A stretch of DNA of 64,000 bases from Gamarada debralockiae (GCA_002803225.1 NXFV01001954.1:1-64000); one strand, 5' to 3'. Positions 1-11,665 are shown, numbered from the stretch's first letter. Numbers and translations are program-made. Notes: a model not told the origin generated them from the sequence alone.

Positions 1-625
1 GTCTCATTGGCCTGAACCCCGTATATCAGGAGATGTTCGCGGGTTTTCAGAAACTTGTCCAACTATCTCGTCGGGTATTTTGACGCCAGATTGCACGTCA
101 AAAGTACAGTACCGTCATCACATCCTAGCACTACGAATTGGAACCACCCCCGGGGCCCCCGGGGGGGATAAGTATATAGCTTGGGAAGCTCGCTTAGCTT
201 GTCGTGGGGTGACTCGAAGAGGGAACTGGTCACGTAAGAATGCCGGTACTGCCCGTTACAGCGCAAAACGGGGCGTCGCTTCGCCATCACAGGCTGCGAA
301 GAGTAGTAAAACTGCAGTCCATTATCTTGATTGGCTGCATAAGGCTGCAAGGATTTACTGTCTTGTCTGAACTATGGCAAGGCAGCCGACCAGGATTCCG
401 TTCGCCAAATTGCCAACCCCCTGGACGAGCATCATCACTTCGAGCATCATCAAAGATACCGTGGATGAGCGGTCTATTATTTGATTCCCTACATCCCATA
501 CCACGCGCAGACCGAACCTTCGAACATAAATTGAGCTGGTTTCCCACCTCCAGAATTTTAAGATGTTCAATTTTCTTCGACCCTTCAGTCCGTTCCCCCG
601 GCTTTCGTTTACTCGCATATTGCAT
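1..625. other. No gene recognised (left edge)
   Basis: No reading frame here resembles a known protein, and the ORFs on the two strands are mutual shadows. A run of C and G lies near 148-170. The last part is the promoter side of the small family gene starting at 667. Confidence 0.5.
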
Positions 626-631
626 CACGTG
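626..631 (+). promoter_or_regulatory. E-box CACGTG upstream of family copy A
   Basis: The sequence reads gcaTCACGTGcaa and ends 35 nt before the ATG of copy A. The same TCACGTG lies at a similar distance before five other copies of the family. CACGTG is the classical bHLH binding core; a role here is inferred from position only. Confidence 0.55.
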
Positions 632-666
632 CAAACTACCAGCTACTTGGGCCCTCATACCTGAAG

Positions 667-1232
667 ATGCCTTCCAATTCATCATCAACATGTGCGACCA
701 TTGGTTCTGACTACGAGTATGGTCTTGCTCACTCTATCCTGCTAACCCCAACTGCTTTCTCTTCTTGCTAGCAGCAACCTTCGCTGACAACCAAACTTCT
801 CACAGGTCCACCCTCGATAACCCCAACCTCTCCTCCACCAAGCATGGAACGAGTGCTAAGACGAAGTCCAAGCCAAAGACCACCAAGAAAACGGGCGATG
901 CCCGTAGCTCGGCGTCCTTTCCATCTGATCCGAAAACAACAAAGACGAACTCTACGCCGTCTACCTATACCAACCAAGACAAGAAGAACAAACTTGACCA
1001 CACTCCCCCTGCGTCTGCGACTTACCACATCCCGACTAGCATCAACAACGATGGCTTCTCCTCCTATCTCGACCAAGCAATCGACGTCAACTACTCCATC
1101 TCACGCTTCAGCGCCGAAGACACATGCGTCCCATATGGCCCTCTCTTCCTAGCAGAAGACACAGTTCAAGCACACACTGCTTCAATGAAAGCATACCTTG
1201 ATGACTTTTATACGGCCTTCTACCAAGAGTGA
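667..1232 (+). CDS. Small two-exon family protein, copy A (intact)
   Basis: Exons 667-716 and 806-1232 code for 158 aa. I do not recognise the family from outside this window. Exon 1 encodes MPSNSSSTCATIGSDY and stops in phase 2 at a GTATGG donor. The intron is 89 nt with a CGCTGAC branch site and a CACAG acceptor. Exon 2 carries a basic patch (AKTKSKPKTTKK), a Ser/Thr-rich middle, then YSISRFSAEDT and the C-terminal block AHTASMKAYLDDF-TAFYQE. There is no signal peptide or membrane span. Exon 1, intron phase and both C-terminal motifs recur in nine other copies, which is the main evidence that the model is right. Copy F is its closest match, including the start of the intron. Function unknown; the basic patch might suit a nuclear protein, but that is a guess. 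Confidence 0.75.
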
Positions 1233-1691
1233 AGTGAGTGAGCTTGAAGAACAAAGTTGGAAGAAGAAACAAAATTAAGACAGTGAAACAAAGGAGGTAA
1301 GAGTACCAGTCCTCGTTTGTTGCCGGCCCTACTGACTGATAGAGGGGACAAGATCAATACTTTGGAAGTGACGTTCAAAAGATATGTGCAGAGTCATCTC
1401 TTGATAACTGCGACATTGAAGTAAGGCATCGGTGGACGTCGGCACGTGCTTGGAAACAGAAGAGTGGCTTTGGTGAGTTGAACTGAGTGATCTAGGTAAT
1501 CACGTGGTTGAGAGGGCGAACACTCCGCGTTTGGTCAAGACGAAGACTGCTCCGGACGAGGAAACATATTAAATTGAAGTCTATGAAACTCTCCACTGCG
1601 CCTCCCTCCAAGCAAGATTAATAAATCCAAACATCATCCCCACCAGCCCACATCGCTACCTCCTGTTCCCCTTCATATTCTTCCCATCCCA
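1233..1691. other. Intergenic between convergent genes
   Basis: No coding signal recognised. Two further CACGTG hexamers lie at 1443-1448 and 1501-1506, with no start codon of a recognised gene near them. Confidence 0.45.
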
Positions 1692-2321
1692 TCAAATCTT
1701 CCCCTCCACCTCCCCACCCGAACATTGAACCAACTTCCCCCACCCTTCCCTAACCTCCCCATTCTTACCTCCTCTCTCCCACCCCTCCCTAACAGCATCA
1801 TCCAAAATCCCCTGCCCCTGCGCCCTCCCCATGCTCTCACCACCACCAATCGCCAGCTCCATACCCCCCACACACTCACCACCCCTCAAACCCTTCCAAA
1901 CCTCTTGCATCGCAGCATTACATTTCCCGCCTCCATGTCCACCGTACGTGATCACCATCATAGGTTTTCCCTTCCATTCATGAAACAAATGATCGAACGC
2001 TACCTTTATCGCTCCCGGGATACTCCAATTATACTGTGGTGACAAGAAGATGAATCCATCAATACTCCTCACTACATTTGACCAGGCATTCACCTCCTCG
2101 TCGTCATATGGAGCTGGTTCTAGGGGCAGAGACAGCTTTGCGGGGATGACGGAACCGGATGGCGAAATGGGCATGGGATAATCGGCGAGGTCGACGGTGG
2201 TGAGGATTATGTTTGGTGGCGTTTGAGAGGAGATGAGGGAAGTGATCCAGGATGCGACGGAGGGGCCTACGCGAGGTTTGCGGGTTGAGCAGATTATGAG
2301 GGCTATGCGCTTTTGTGCCAT
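1692..2321 (-). CDS. NADPH-dependent FMN reductase family protein
   Basis: A single exon of 209 aa. The family has a flavodoxin-like fold and reduces FMN, quinones or similar acceptors with NAD(P)H in the cytosol. The N-terminus (KRIALIICSTRKPRVGPSVA) is the first beta strand and phosphate-binding loop. The segment LSPQYNWSIPGAIKVAFDHL near residues 95-115 is the diagnostic SPxYN..PGxxKNAxD region of the family, followed by KGKPMMVITYGGHGGGK. The frame stays open upstream to 2453, but the upstream part is Ser-rich and unlike the family, so I chose the ATG at 2321. The C-terminal 50 residues are Gly/Glu-rich and less typical. The gene ends convergently with family copy A. The substrate cannot be told from sequence. 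Confidence 0.85.
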   Translation of the reverse strand: MAQKRIALIICSTRKPRVGPSVASWITSLISSQTPPNIILTTVDLADYPMPISPSGSVIPAKLSLPLEPAPYDDEEVNAWSNVVRSIDGFIFLSPQYNWSIPGAIKVAFDHLFHEWKGKPMMVITYGGHGGGKCNAAMQEVWKGLRGGECVGGMELAIGGGESMGRAQGQGILDDAVREGWERGGKNGEVREGWGKLVQCSGGEVEGKI

Positions 2322-3001
2322 TTTGGACGATGATGGGGTTGAGCTAGAGAGTGTTGAATCGATTGAAAGAGGAGGCGAAGAAGTTGCTTGACTTCTATCG
2401 TAAATTGAGAAACCCTTCGACGACTGATTCTTAGTAGCCTTTCCCCTCAGCAATTGAACAGCTTTGTTTCATATCGATGTACGTGAGAATCCGCCTTGTG
2501 TTGTGCAATGAAAATTCAGATGAAGCTCGCTTTCCTTCTTCAAACTTTGTAAATAACTCTCGAAGAGGAAGATGGATATTCGGATTCCAGAAGTCGTCTG
2601 CCTTTCAAATAAATTTCCTAGAGGACTTGAGCCCTATTAAGCCTTATTAATGAATTTCGTCAGCCTTGTTGTTGCCTCGCCGTGGACAGTCCGTGGGCAA
2701 CGGCCCGGACGGAAGCTTACCGCCTCTCCCGAACAAAAGCTAAATCCTACTCAAAATAATCGAATACGGGACCGAGATGTGATTTCAGGATCTGTGAAGG
2801 GAGGGACATCGGAGTGAATGAGAGCGGTTATTTTTGAAGCCCGAAACTTCGGGTCGGCCCCTGATGATGATGTTAAGCGGGAGCGGGACAGCCGCTCCCG
2901 CGCCCGACGATAGGCAATCATGACGAATTGGAAGCGAGCTGTTGCCATACATTGAATTCATAACGCCATCTCATTTGTTTCTACATACAACGAATGTCCG
3001 T
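2322..3001. other. Intergenic; nothing recognised
   Basis: This lies upstream of the FMN reductase and downstream of the catalase relic. Short ORFs on both strands show no family resemblance. Confidence 0.45.
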
Positions 3002-4014
3002 CTAGTGAGTGGCGACTCCATTAGCATGTCCATTCACACCATTGGCTGAGCTATGACTGCCCCGGATAGGAGCAAAATTATGGTCATTATAACTGAGCGT
3101 AACGCCCTTCATCCAATTCGTAGTACTCAATTTACTATCCTTCGCCATACCATTACGTTTCCCATTAAACGTCAAGCCCCGTATCCCATCATAACCCTTA
3201 ACACCAGTAACCTCAAGTCTCGACGCAAGGTCCTCAGAACTTCGCGGAAGATAGCGATTTGGCGCTTGACAATTTCTCTTTCTTACAGTTCGTCATGTGT
3301 GCCTGAGACGTTGGAGATGAAGCGCTCTTTGGCCTTAGCATCGAAGACTTTCTCCCAGAGATTGCGCGGGGCGACGAAATCTTCTTCGCGTTCTCGTTCA
3401 ACGTGAACTCCTCCACTTCACGAAGAGGGAACTTGGAATGAGGCCAGATGTATGTAAGGTCGAAAATATTGATCCTATCCTCGTCCCAAAAGTCCCCTGC
3501 TTGCTGGGCAGTCATGATCTGTGCCTCCAATCTCCACATGGGCCAATCGCCGCGCTCAATAGCTTTCGTACAAACCTTCTGAGCATAGTCGGGAGACTTA
3601 GTGGCGGGTTCCTCCTGAGTGAGGAATTTGGTGCCTTGCTTGGACTTCATGTGGAATTGGCAGTAAACCCACTCGTCCTGCTTGTTGACAAGCTTGGCCG
3701 TATGGCCCAAATATCCATGCATAAATCTCCATTCGTCTGAAATACCTCGATCCCTATGAGAATCATGACTTAAGCACCTGAGAGATGGGTTGCTAGGTCA
3801 CGCTTCTGAGTGGGAATGAAATGTGGGAACTTGGTCGGATCTCTCAAAAAGGAAACAGACGTATTATTCGCCACAAAATCTCAATCTCCCTCATCTGTCT
3901 TGAACTTGACGGAGAAGCGACGGGGATCACGAGCGCATCGTGAGATCCGAATTCGCCGCCGACAGTTGAGAACCGCACTGTGACGGGACATTCTTTGCCC
4001 TGATGGAACAATGT
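3002..4014 (-). pseudogene. Decayed heme catalase gene
   Basis: Catalase pieces can be followed in order on the minus strand: [87 protein letters not shown], then EEDFVAPRNLWEKVFDAKAK, RQIAIFREV and TGVKGYDGI near the end. Breaks include a 1-nt loss near the SHDCARD motif, an in-frame TGA (3881-3883) where catalases have Trp (EGNWDF), loss of about 20 codons before WRFMHGY, and a frameshift plus loss of roughly 100 codons after FTLNEN that removes the RxFxYPDxxxHR heme-ligand region. A further stop (CTG TAA) lies after GTHDEL and there is another frameshift after IFREV. A CGTAG acceptor precedes the first preserved exon. The enzyme cannot be functional. Confidence 0.85.
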
Positions 4015-4262
4015 CTACGAGACAGAGGAAGGTCAAAGTAAGTACCCCGCGTTCGGTAGGTTCAATCGATGAGCCTCATAATCTGTGCGACAGAGGTTGA
4101 TTTTCTTCATCGGACATGCTCATGATGAAGGAACGTCTGCGAACAGTTTGGATGCTGTAGATGCTATGCTTCGTTTATGATGATGGTTATCATGCAATGT
4201 ATACGAGTCAACTGGGCTTTGACTGTCTCAGGCATGAAAGTCCGTGGCTTCCCATTGGTTAC

Positions 4263-4282
4263 CACGTGATAATTGTCACGTG
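4263..4282. promoter_or_regulatory. Paired E-box, near-palindromic
   Basis: CACGTG occurs twice (4263-4268 and 4277-4282), separated by ATAATTGT, so the 20-bp block is nearly its own reverse complement. It lies about 250 bp upstream of the catalase relic and just past the 3' end of the permease, so it may be the old catalase promoter. Confidence 0.4.
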
Positions 4283-4435
4283 ATTTAATTAAAATTTACA
4301 AATAATTCGTCCTAAATTGCTATAAACGAATATTGCTATTGTGCTTATCATATTCAAAATATCAAGGGGTAAAGAGTGTCATCAAATCGTAGCGGGGATA
4401 CCCTCCACCAGAGTTTCTATCTCTTGAATATCGAG

Positions 4436-6233
4436 TTAGACTTTCTCAACCACCGTTGCTCCAGCCTTCTCATCACTCTCAACTCTATCAAGCCCTTCAG
4501 CCTCCCATGGACTGACATCAGTTCCCTTGAACTTCCTCGCGCTGACCTTTCTCTCAAACAGAATATCAAGCTCACCATAAGTCCTCCCTTTCGGCTCCGG
4601 AAGACGGAAATACGTCCAAACCAAGCACAAGAAACAGAGGCCTGCCCAAAAGAATCCGCTCTTGCCTTTCCAGTTCCATGCTGTTGGGTTGAGCATATAT
4701 GGCGTGATGACTCCGTTGACGATACCGAAGACATTATAGACATTCCTGGCCAAGACAATGGATTTTGTTTTGAGGCGAGTGGAAGGCAATTCGGCGACGA
4801 GAGAGTAGCACACAGGTCCAATTGTGAGGTCGTATGCAAATGTATAGACGAGCAGTAGAGAGCCAATGCCCCAGGATGCACCTTTGGAGCTCGAAATGGA
4901 GACTAGGCCGATGAGGAGAAGAAGAAGGGTGAGCAGCGCGAGTCCATTGACGTAGAGTGTTCTTCTGCCTGTTCGAGACATCAAGAACCAAGAGCCAATC
5001 GTTCCGAGAGCTCCAAGAGCGTACTGCGAAGCGTTAGATATAACCCAGAATTAAAGGCAAAGAACTCACTTGGGCCATAGACATATCGAAAGCGTCCACG
5101 GTTGGAAGCCCAGCCTGCTCGTAAAAATAGGTTGAGTATCCCATAAATGCACTGCCGCAAAGATTCTGGATCGCCCATGTTACGCATACAATCTCCGTTC
5201 GTCGCAAATCAATGCCTTTGAAGCAGTCCCAGTACCCGGTGCCGGATTCAAGAGCCCTTTCGAGTTCGTTAGTGGTCACCATCATCGCCACTGTATCATC
5301 GACGTTGAACGAATCGTCTGCGTTCTTGGAGGAGGTGAGTTTGCGTAAAGCCTTCTTTGCGTCATCGACTCTGCCGCGGCGGACAAGCCACCATGGTGAT
5401 TCCGGAGCGAAAAGAACCCCTATAATTATAGGAACGGGCCAGATCCATTGGATTGCTACGCACTGTCAGTGTGTATTTCCTCTACAGAGACGTGAGAGCT
5501 TACCGAAAGGGATACGGTAACTCCATTGATCCGTCTTCAACACTTGAGCACGCAAGACTCCTGATCCAATCAATTGACCAAAGACCCAACACAGGTTAAC
5601 ATAGGTCGTAAGGTAAGCTCGAAGTTGTGTTGGGCAGACCTCAGAAGCGTAGGCCGTGGTAAGTGTTTGGAACACACCCCACGGAATTCCACACAAGACC
5701 TCGCCAACCTCCAAGTCCACAAGGCTCTTGGCGAAGAAAGGGATGAAGATGAAGGCTATCACAGCCACCAATGAAACAATCATCGTCTTCCGGTAGCCGA
5801 ACCTTTCACTGACTATACCGTTGATGAAAAGGCCGAGAATTTCTCCGACATTTGCACCGTTGGACAATCCAGCTTGCCAGCGGGCTGGGATCTGGTATGG
5901 AGCTTTGGGATCGCCCGTTGGAGAGCCGTACCTCTTAGCAAAAGCTGGAGACGCGTACAGATTGGCTAGAAGTATGACGTCGTAGCCTTCCATGACGATT
6001 GCCGTGGAGAGGATAATGCTGAACATGACAGCTCTCGGGTAGGTCTTGAAAGCCTGAAAAATGGACATGCTTTTCTCAGCATTGGTGGCATCGTTGGCTT
6101 CATTGAGGAGTTGGGGAAGGTCGGCGTTGACAACGGACATCTTGCGGATGGCCGTCTGAGCTGGCTGGAGAACATTGGAGGATCGGCGTCGAGGCTGCTC
6201 GACCTCCTCGACGGCGAGATTGTTGGAATCCAT
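4436..6233 (-). CDS. MFS sugar transporter, alpha-glucoside/maltose permease-like
   Basis: Three exons (6233-5504, 5455-5070, 5023-4436) code for 567 aa, with donors GTAAGC and GTGAGT and 48- and 46-nt introns. Family: fungal sugar porters, 12 membrane spans in the plasma membrane, proton symport. Seen: a hydrophilic N-tail of about 75 residues, MEGYDVILLANLYASPAF in the first span, the loop motif SERFGYRKT after span 2, FAPESPWWLVRRGR before the central loop (the PESP motif of sugar porters), and a PEPKGRTYGELDILF motif after the last span. The EGYD start and long N-tail resemble maltose/alpha-glucoside permeases more than hexose carriers. All frames join without breaks. It is divergent from the Zn2Cys6 regulator at 7770, with a 1.5-kb shared upstream region. 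Confidence 0.88.
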
Positions 6234-7769
6234 GCCGAGAAGTTGGAAGTTGCGATCTGAAAGTTAATTGCAGAATGATTCAAACGAGTTCGATAGAAAT
6301 TAAGTTTTGTGCTAAAACTTTAGGTTGAATGCCGCTGGACAAGTTACACCCGTCCAGAGATTGCACTGCAATTCTAAAATTGCCCCAGCGGGGTGAAATG
6401 GCAGCTTTATCTCATTTTCGCTCCAAATATGGTGACAGAGGTGCAACAATGAAGCAGGATCTTGCAGGGAGGGGTGCCGGTGAGGTGGAGGTAAATCATG
6501 GCCAAGACCGGAGACCCCGCGAAGTCTCAAATCCTCAAGCGCTGACTGGATGCAGGAGCCCGCCGTCGGCGCTTTAGAGTTCCTTATTTTGGGCACACCG
6601 CCGGCGTGATCCACGCCATGTTTTAGCAGCTTCAGAATATCAGACGGGACGGCTGTAATGGCTGAAACATGAACCATTGAAAATTTTGGTGATCATGATG
6701 GAGGATGGCTCCGAAAACATGGGATATTGGACCTGAAGGCATATGCCGGGACCGAGTGACCAATGGTTGCACGCCATTCCCAGGATTCGGCCACTGATTG
6801 TGAGTGGCAGGCCGCCTCAATTCGGGAAACATGTTTGTATGGGCCAAAATGTTCGGAGGGCTGTTACTTATGATAGGTGTGTAACATGTACAAAGCGACT
6901 TATTCGGAGCGAAGACAAGAGGTGGGGCGCCGAAAGTTTATGCGGTGGCGGGCCGTACGGAAAACCAACGATACGGTAGTACGAGGCTTGCATTCCACCT
7001 CTTTATTAGATGGATAGCAAAGCTTGAGAGAGCCGTTGACAATTCAAGCTTTTATATGCTCTTCTCCTCATACTTAAAGGGAAGGGGTTGGTTTTAAGCC
7101 GTCTGATGCTATCACGTGGAGAATGTCACGCTTACGCCCGTCAAGATGTGTGTCATCTTTCTTTCTACATCAACCTCAGCTCATCTTCTTCTCCTCTTTC
7201 GATAACGACCTGTAAAATGACTTCTGACCCCAGTGAAGTCTGGGGGCGGGGCGCGATGTGCCGGGTCTTCTGTGCAGAATCCAAGGAGTCGCACTCCAAA
7301 CCTGCCGCTTACGTACTCAGGGACCTCAATCCCTCGATCTTAGGTTCCTGCGGAGATAAAAAGAAAGTATGCGATACGGCAATGATAGGCGGAGAAGCTT
7401 GAAGGCGTGCATTGGGCTCAGCATGAGGTGTGCTTCCCAGGCAAATCATCAGTACTCTGTTGGTGTGAAAAGAAAGGACAGGGGCCTCCGCTTTGGCATT
7501 CGGCGTTGGTCAGAAGGTTCAGCGCATTGAAGCCCAAACTCCCTCCCTAAACTCAGTGCAGTTTAGTGTGCTCGCCTATCCTCGCATGGTGCATCTCACC
7601 CCCCGCCTTTTTCTTCCTCGTCAACCCTCCCCCACAAATTCTGCCACACCCTCCTCTCAACAACTGGCGTACCCTTTCTCGCCATATCTTTCGCTCAATT
7701 CATGACCTGGCTCCATTTCGACGACTCCTTCCATGATATCCCGATAATACTCGTGGTTTGGGAGATGGG
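6234..7769. other. Divergent promoter region of permease and regulator
   Basis: Short ORFs on both strands have no recognised similarity. A CACGTG lies at about 7114. I saw no convincing paired CGG sites that would tie the regulator to the permease. Confidence 0.4.
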
Positions 7770-10133
7770 ATGTCTCCGGAATCTAGCAAACCAATAACAG
7801 GACGTCGCACGGTCTGTGATCATTGTCGGAGACGAAGTAAGTGCTATTTTCTCCGTCCTCTACCTCAAGCTACGGGCGCCTTATCGTCATTTGGCATGTC
7901 ATTTGGCATGTCAATTATAGAGTTTGAGCACTGACCCGCTAAAAGGAATCCGCTGCGATGGAGAATTTCCTTGCAATCAATGCAACAATGCTTCATTGAC
8001 GTGCAAGAGAGAACATGTTCCAAAGAGAAGAGGTCCGAAAAGGGGGAGTGGAAGAGTGATCAATGAGTTGAGAGCTCAAGATGGGGACGAGGTGAACGGT
8101 TTAAACCACGCAAGGTCCAACGGCTCTGGAAATGGAAGTCAGAGCACTAGATCTGGATCGTGAGTCTCCTTCTCAGTAACAAATTGGCTTCATTCTTTAC
8201 CACCATAGTATCAATCCACGATGTGGTACGCGCTCAATATCTGGGAGCACAGAATCGCAACAATACGAAAATGCCGAATAGCATCACGTGATAGTGTCAC
8301 CAGAAAGGACTTCTCCAAAGTTTGGCGCCCTCTTTCACCAATAATCGTGCAAATCACGGTTTAAACTTGCAGAATGAAGCAATTCCTTGCGTCTCTTGAC
8401 TATTTCTGCCCATTTCAGCCATCTTGCTTACGCTGTCAACGCCCGTGGAGGAATACTGACTTCAATCTCAACAGAATCGATCAATGGATAAACGACAGCG
8501 CCGATGCTTCCACATCACCAACAACCGGACAACCAAGGTGGCATCCCATTCTGGCAGACATGTCAAATCCCTTGGCCGAAGAACCTAACAGCTTCTTTAC
8601 CACTGATCAATTCAGACCCACAAGTCCAAGTTACTTCGACTTAATCCCTACATGCATCGATCTCTTCTACGAACACATATATCCCATCATGCCACTTATT
8701 TATATGCCTTCTCTTCGAGAAGCCGTCAACCGACCTCTCGAAGTGCATGAGAAGAACCTCCTATACGCTCTCTGCGCCCTGACTTCAACGCACATGTCCG
8801 GGAAAAGTATCCAAGCTCGGGGTCCTCCGTCTTGGGAGGCTGCTGGCCGATTCTTCCTCGACGAATGTATATTAGTTCGACAATCATATGATTTCGTCGA
8901 AGATAAGACGTTGTGGGCTGTCATTTCGTCATACCTGGTACACACAGCCTTCTTCGAAATCAACCAGAACCGCAAGTGTTGGTATTACTTAAGAGAAGCC
9001 ATGACAATGGGGCAAGATATCGGTCTTCATGACGAGAAGACATATATTGGTTTGAGTCCTGCAGAGCAACTCTGCCGCAGAAGAACATTCTGGATTTTAT
9101 ACGTTACCGAGAGGTAAGCTTCCATTCTGTTGAACCTCTTTCTCCAACTAATAGAAGCAGGTCGTACGCCATCCTCCGCCACAAACCCCTAACACTCTCC
9201 AAAACCCCTGCATTCCCTTCCACTGTCCACGAATACGAGAAGCCCGAAATACACTCCGGATTCATGCACCTCGTTCATTCCTACCACCTCCTCGACTCGT
9301 CCTTCGTCGATTCCTGGAACGAAGCCTCCGAAGCACCTGCATCAACACTCACTTATACAGCTTTACAACGACATCTCAACGTCTCACACCCATCCCACCT
9401 CTCGTTGCCCGATATCCCAAAAGCCGATATTCTCGTAACAAAACAATGGCTCCGCCTGATCGTATGGCAGTCCTCAATGCGCCAAGGTCTTCTATCCTCC
9501 ACCGCAGAAGACGAAAGCATGACGTTCCGCTATCCGCTGAAAATCGCACACTCGCTCCTCAACGTCATCTCGTCCTTACCTACTACAAGTATCGAGGTCC
9601 ATGGTATGTGTATATTTGAGAAGATCTTCGAGATCGGGAATACGATGTTGGATGTTATGCAAGCGTGTGGGACGAATATTCCTCATGAGCATTACGGTGT
9701 GGTGCAAGACCCGTTTGATATGTTTGTCAAGACACTCAGCCAGACGCCCAATTCTCAGCGCCAATATGCCAACCTTCTTCTGGCTAAAGCGGCTGAGAAG
9801 CCAGAGATTCAGAGGTTCTCGCAGACTCTTGTGCCGGCGCTTTCGAATAATGGCCTTCCGGCCCCGATGAGTGGCATGGATTTTAGCGTTGGGCCAGGTG
9901 CTGGAGTCGGTGTCCCGTTTGTCACCACAGATGGATTGATGGCACCCGTTCCCGCGAGAGAGTGGAGAGGCAGTATTGTGGGAGAGATTAATGACAATGG
10001 TGTATATAACGCTGAGGACGAGGTTGCGGAGGAACCGGGTGGTTCATGGAGCGACACAACGGTTTGGATTACGGATAGTAATGATAGGGATTCGGTGGTT
10101 GGTGAGACTGTAGCCGGAGTTTGGATGTCATGA
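7770..10133 (+). CDS. Zn2Cys6 transcription factor, AmyR/MalR-like
   Basis: Model: exons 7770-7836, 7946-8159, 8373-9113, 9161-10133; 664 aa, all frames continuous. The binuclear zinc cluster has Cys at about 16, 19, 26, 32, 35 and 42 (CDHC...RCDGEFPC...C) and spans the first intron, as in many fungal regulators. It is followed by the basic linker VPKRRGPKRGSGRVI, typical of AmyR/XlnR-related proteins. The fungal-specific regulatory domain is in exons 3-4 (FYEHIYPIMPLIYMPSLRE, RRRTFWILYVTERSYAILRH). A nuclear activator of carbohydrate genes is inferred, and the adjacent permease fits. Oddity: intron 2 (213 nt) contains protein-like pieces (VSPERTSPKFGALF, LNLQNEAIP) in two other frames plus an in-frame TAG at 8279, so it may be a decayed coding segment; if those pieces are exon, the gene is broken. 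Confidence 0.75.
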
Positions 10134-11040
10134 ATAAGGTTATGAACGGAACCTGTATGATGGGGAGGACTGGATGGGTCTTGTATGATTGGACGGTCTG
10201 ATGAGTTATGATTGGATGGTTGATGAGGGTGTCCCAGGTATTTGTATGGTCTTATGAGAGATCCGTTTCCTATACTCCATTTCAGTTACTTGTATTTATC
10301 GACTAATTTATGTTATTCATTGCGATTACTTTCATCATACAGCAAAATGGGATGTCGCATCGTAGAATTGCCAAGTGGCAAGTGACGGCGACAGAAGTTT
10401 CAGAAGTGGAGCCAAGGACAATAATGCGTATTCGCTAAGGAGAGAAAGGGGGGCACATCCTCGTTTCACAGGCCTACGAAAGTACGGTTGTTTAGTCTCT
10501 ATTCCATCATAATTCGCATTTTGTCATTTATAGCCATGCAGAATTTTATTGATTAGAACTAGGCCTTGACCATACCGATCACGTCTCAATCACTCGAGCT
10601 CCTCATCGCCGGCTCTTACCCTTCGTATTGTTACCTAGGCAGCAACCTAATGGTTCCTCAACGCATCGATTTTCATTGCAGCTCCCGAGGCTTCCCTTCC
10701 ACTACACGGGGGATCTTCTTTTTTCGAGAATTTCTGGACGGGAAGGAACCTCATGATCTCGAGAGGAGTGGTATCTCAACATGAGCCGAATGCTCTCAGG
10801 CCGACGAGTTTTCCCCTGAGGCCAGGCCTTCGGAGAAATCTGCTAGGTATTCTTTGAAGCCATGCTCCAATATAATTGAGAGAAGTTCCTTGGGCAGGAA
10901 CATCATCGAAGTCTCTCAAGTGGAGTTCGTTCACGTGAAGTTGTGATTGTTGTCTGTGTCCTAGACTTTGCGTCGGCAAGTAGTAGATCGTGGATAGACA
11001 ACATCTCTTACTTTCTTCCTCCTGTGTTTCGCATTTCAGT
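10134..11040. other. Intergenic; nothing recognised
   Basis: 3' region of the regulator. Small ORFs have no known features. A CACGTG lies at about 10932. Confidence 0.4.
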
Positions 11041-11665
11041 TCATCGCTGCGGGTATTGATCACCCTTGTGAAAGACGGTATCGAAGGTATCGAGGTAAAC
11101 TTTCATCGAGGTGGTGTGTTCTTGGATGCTGCCTTCAGCAGAATTGTGTGTACGTGTGTGAAGGTGTCCCATGTCTTCAGCGACGAAGCGTGCCATAGAG
11201 TGGCCCTCTTCCGTCAAAGACCCTTGGCTTGGAGTGACGGCCGCTGGATACGAAGTAGAATCCCTGTCACCGTGTTCAGCATCGAAGTCAGAGCACTGCC
11301 ATGATGAATGCTTATGATCCGGCGAAGTGTTTTGACACGAGTCAATGAGGACGGAGGATGAAGCGGAGGCTTTGTTGAAGTTTTGGGCATCGGTTGAATG
11401 CCTCTGCTTTGAAGAGGGGTTTTGGCATGAGATGGGGAGATCCGAGAGGGAGTTGGAGGTTTACTTAGACGACGAGGTCTTCCGAGAAGGAGTGTCGCCG
11501 TTATGAAAGTTTGACCTTGTCTTGACCTTGGAGGTCTTGGAGGTAGAGTTAGAGCTGCGGGATGCTGTGGTCAGTCAATGAGACTCAGCGATAGGATTTC
11601 GTAATAGGGAAGTACCTCATGACTGATCCATGGGTGACACATGTTGATGACGGGTAGGAGGACAT
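11041..11665 (-). pseudogene. Small family gene, copy B (nonsense-interrupted)
   Basis: Exon 1 is 11665-11616 (50 nt, MSSYPSSTCVTHGSVM), the intron 61 nt with a GACTGAC branch, and exon 2 11554-11041. Exon 2 has the basic patch (SKTSKVKTRS), the mid-motif NGDTPSRKTSSSK, then a TAA stop at 11463-11461 (about codon 48). The same frame then continues without break to the end with SMARFVAEDM and EHTTSMKVYLDTFDTVF. So one point change separates it from a full protein of about 187 codons; CAA or AAA to TAA would explain it. The E-box position holds CACTTG rather than CACGTG. Read-through or a cryptic intron cannot be excluded, but a recent pseudogene is the simplest reading. Confidence 0.75.

Noticed and set aside
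1725..2042. Plus-strand ORF opposite the FMN reductase
   Set aside because: Pro/Thr-rich shadow of a conserved minus-strand protein.
3053..3740. Plus-strand ORFs over the catalase relic
   Set aside because: Antisense to readable catalase fragments; no independent similarity.
8374..9117. Independent short gene starting at the Met at 8374
   Set aside because: The frame joins exactly in phase to the zinc-cluster exon by splicing 8159 to 8373 and onward at 9113; it is the central exon of the regulator.
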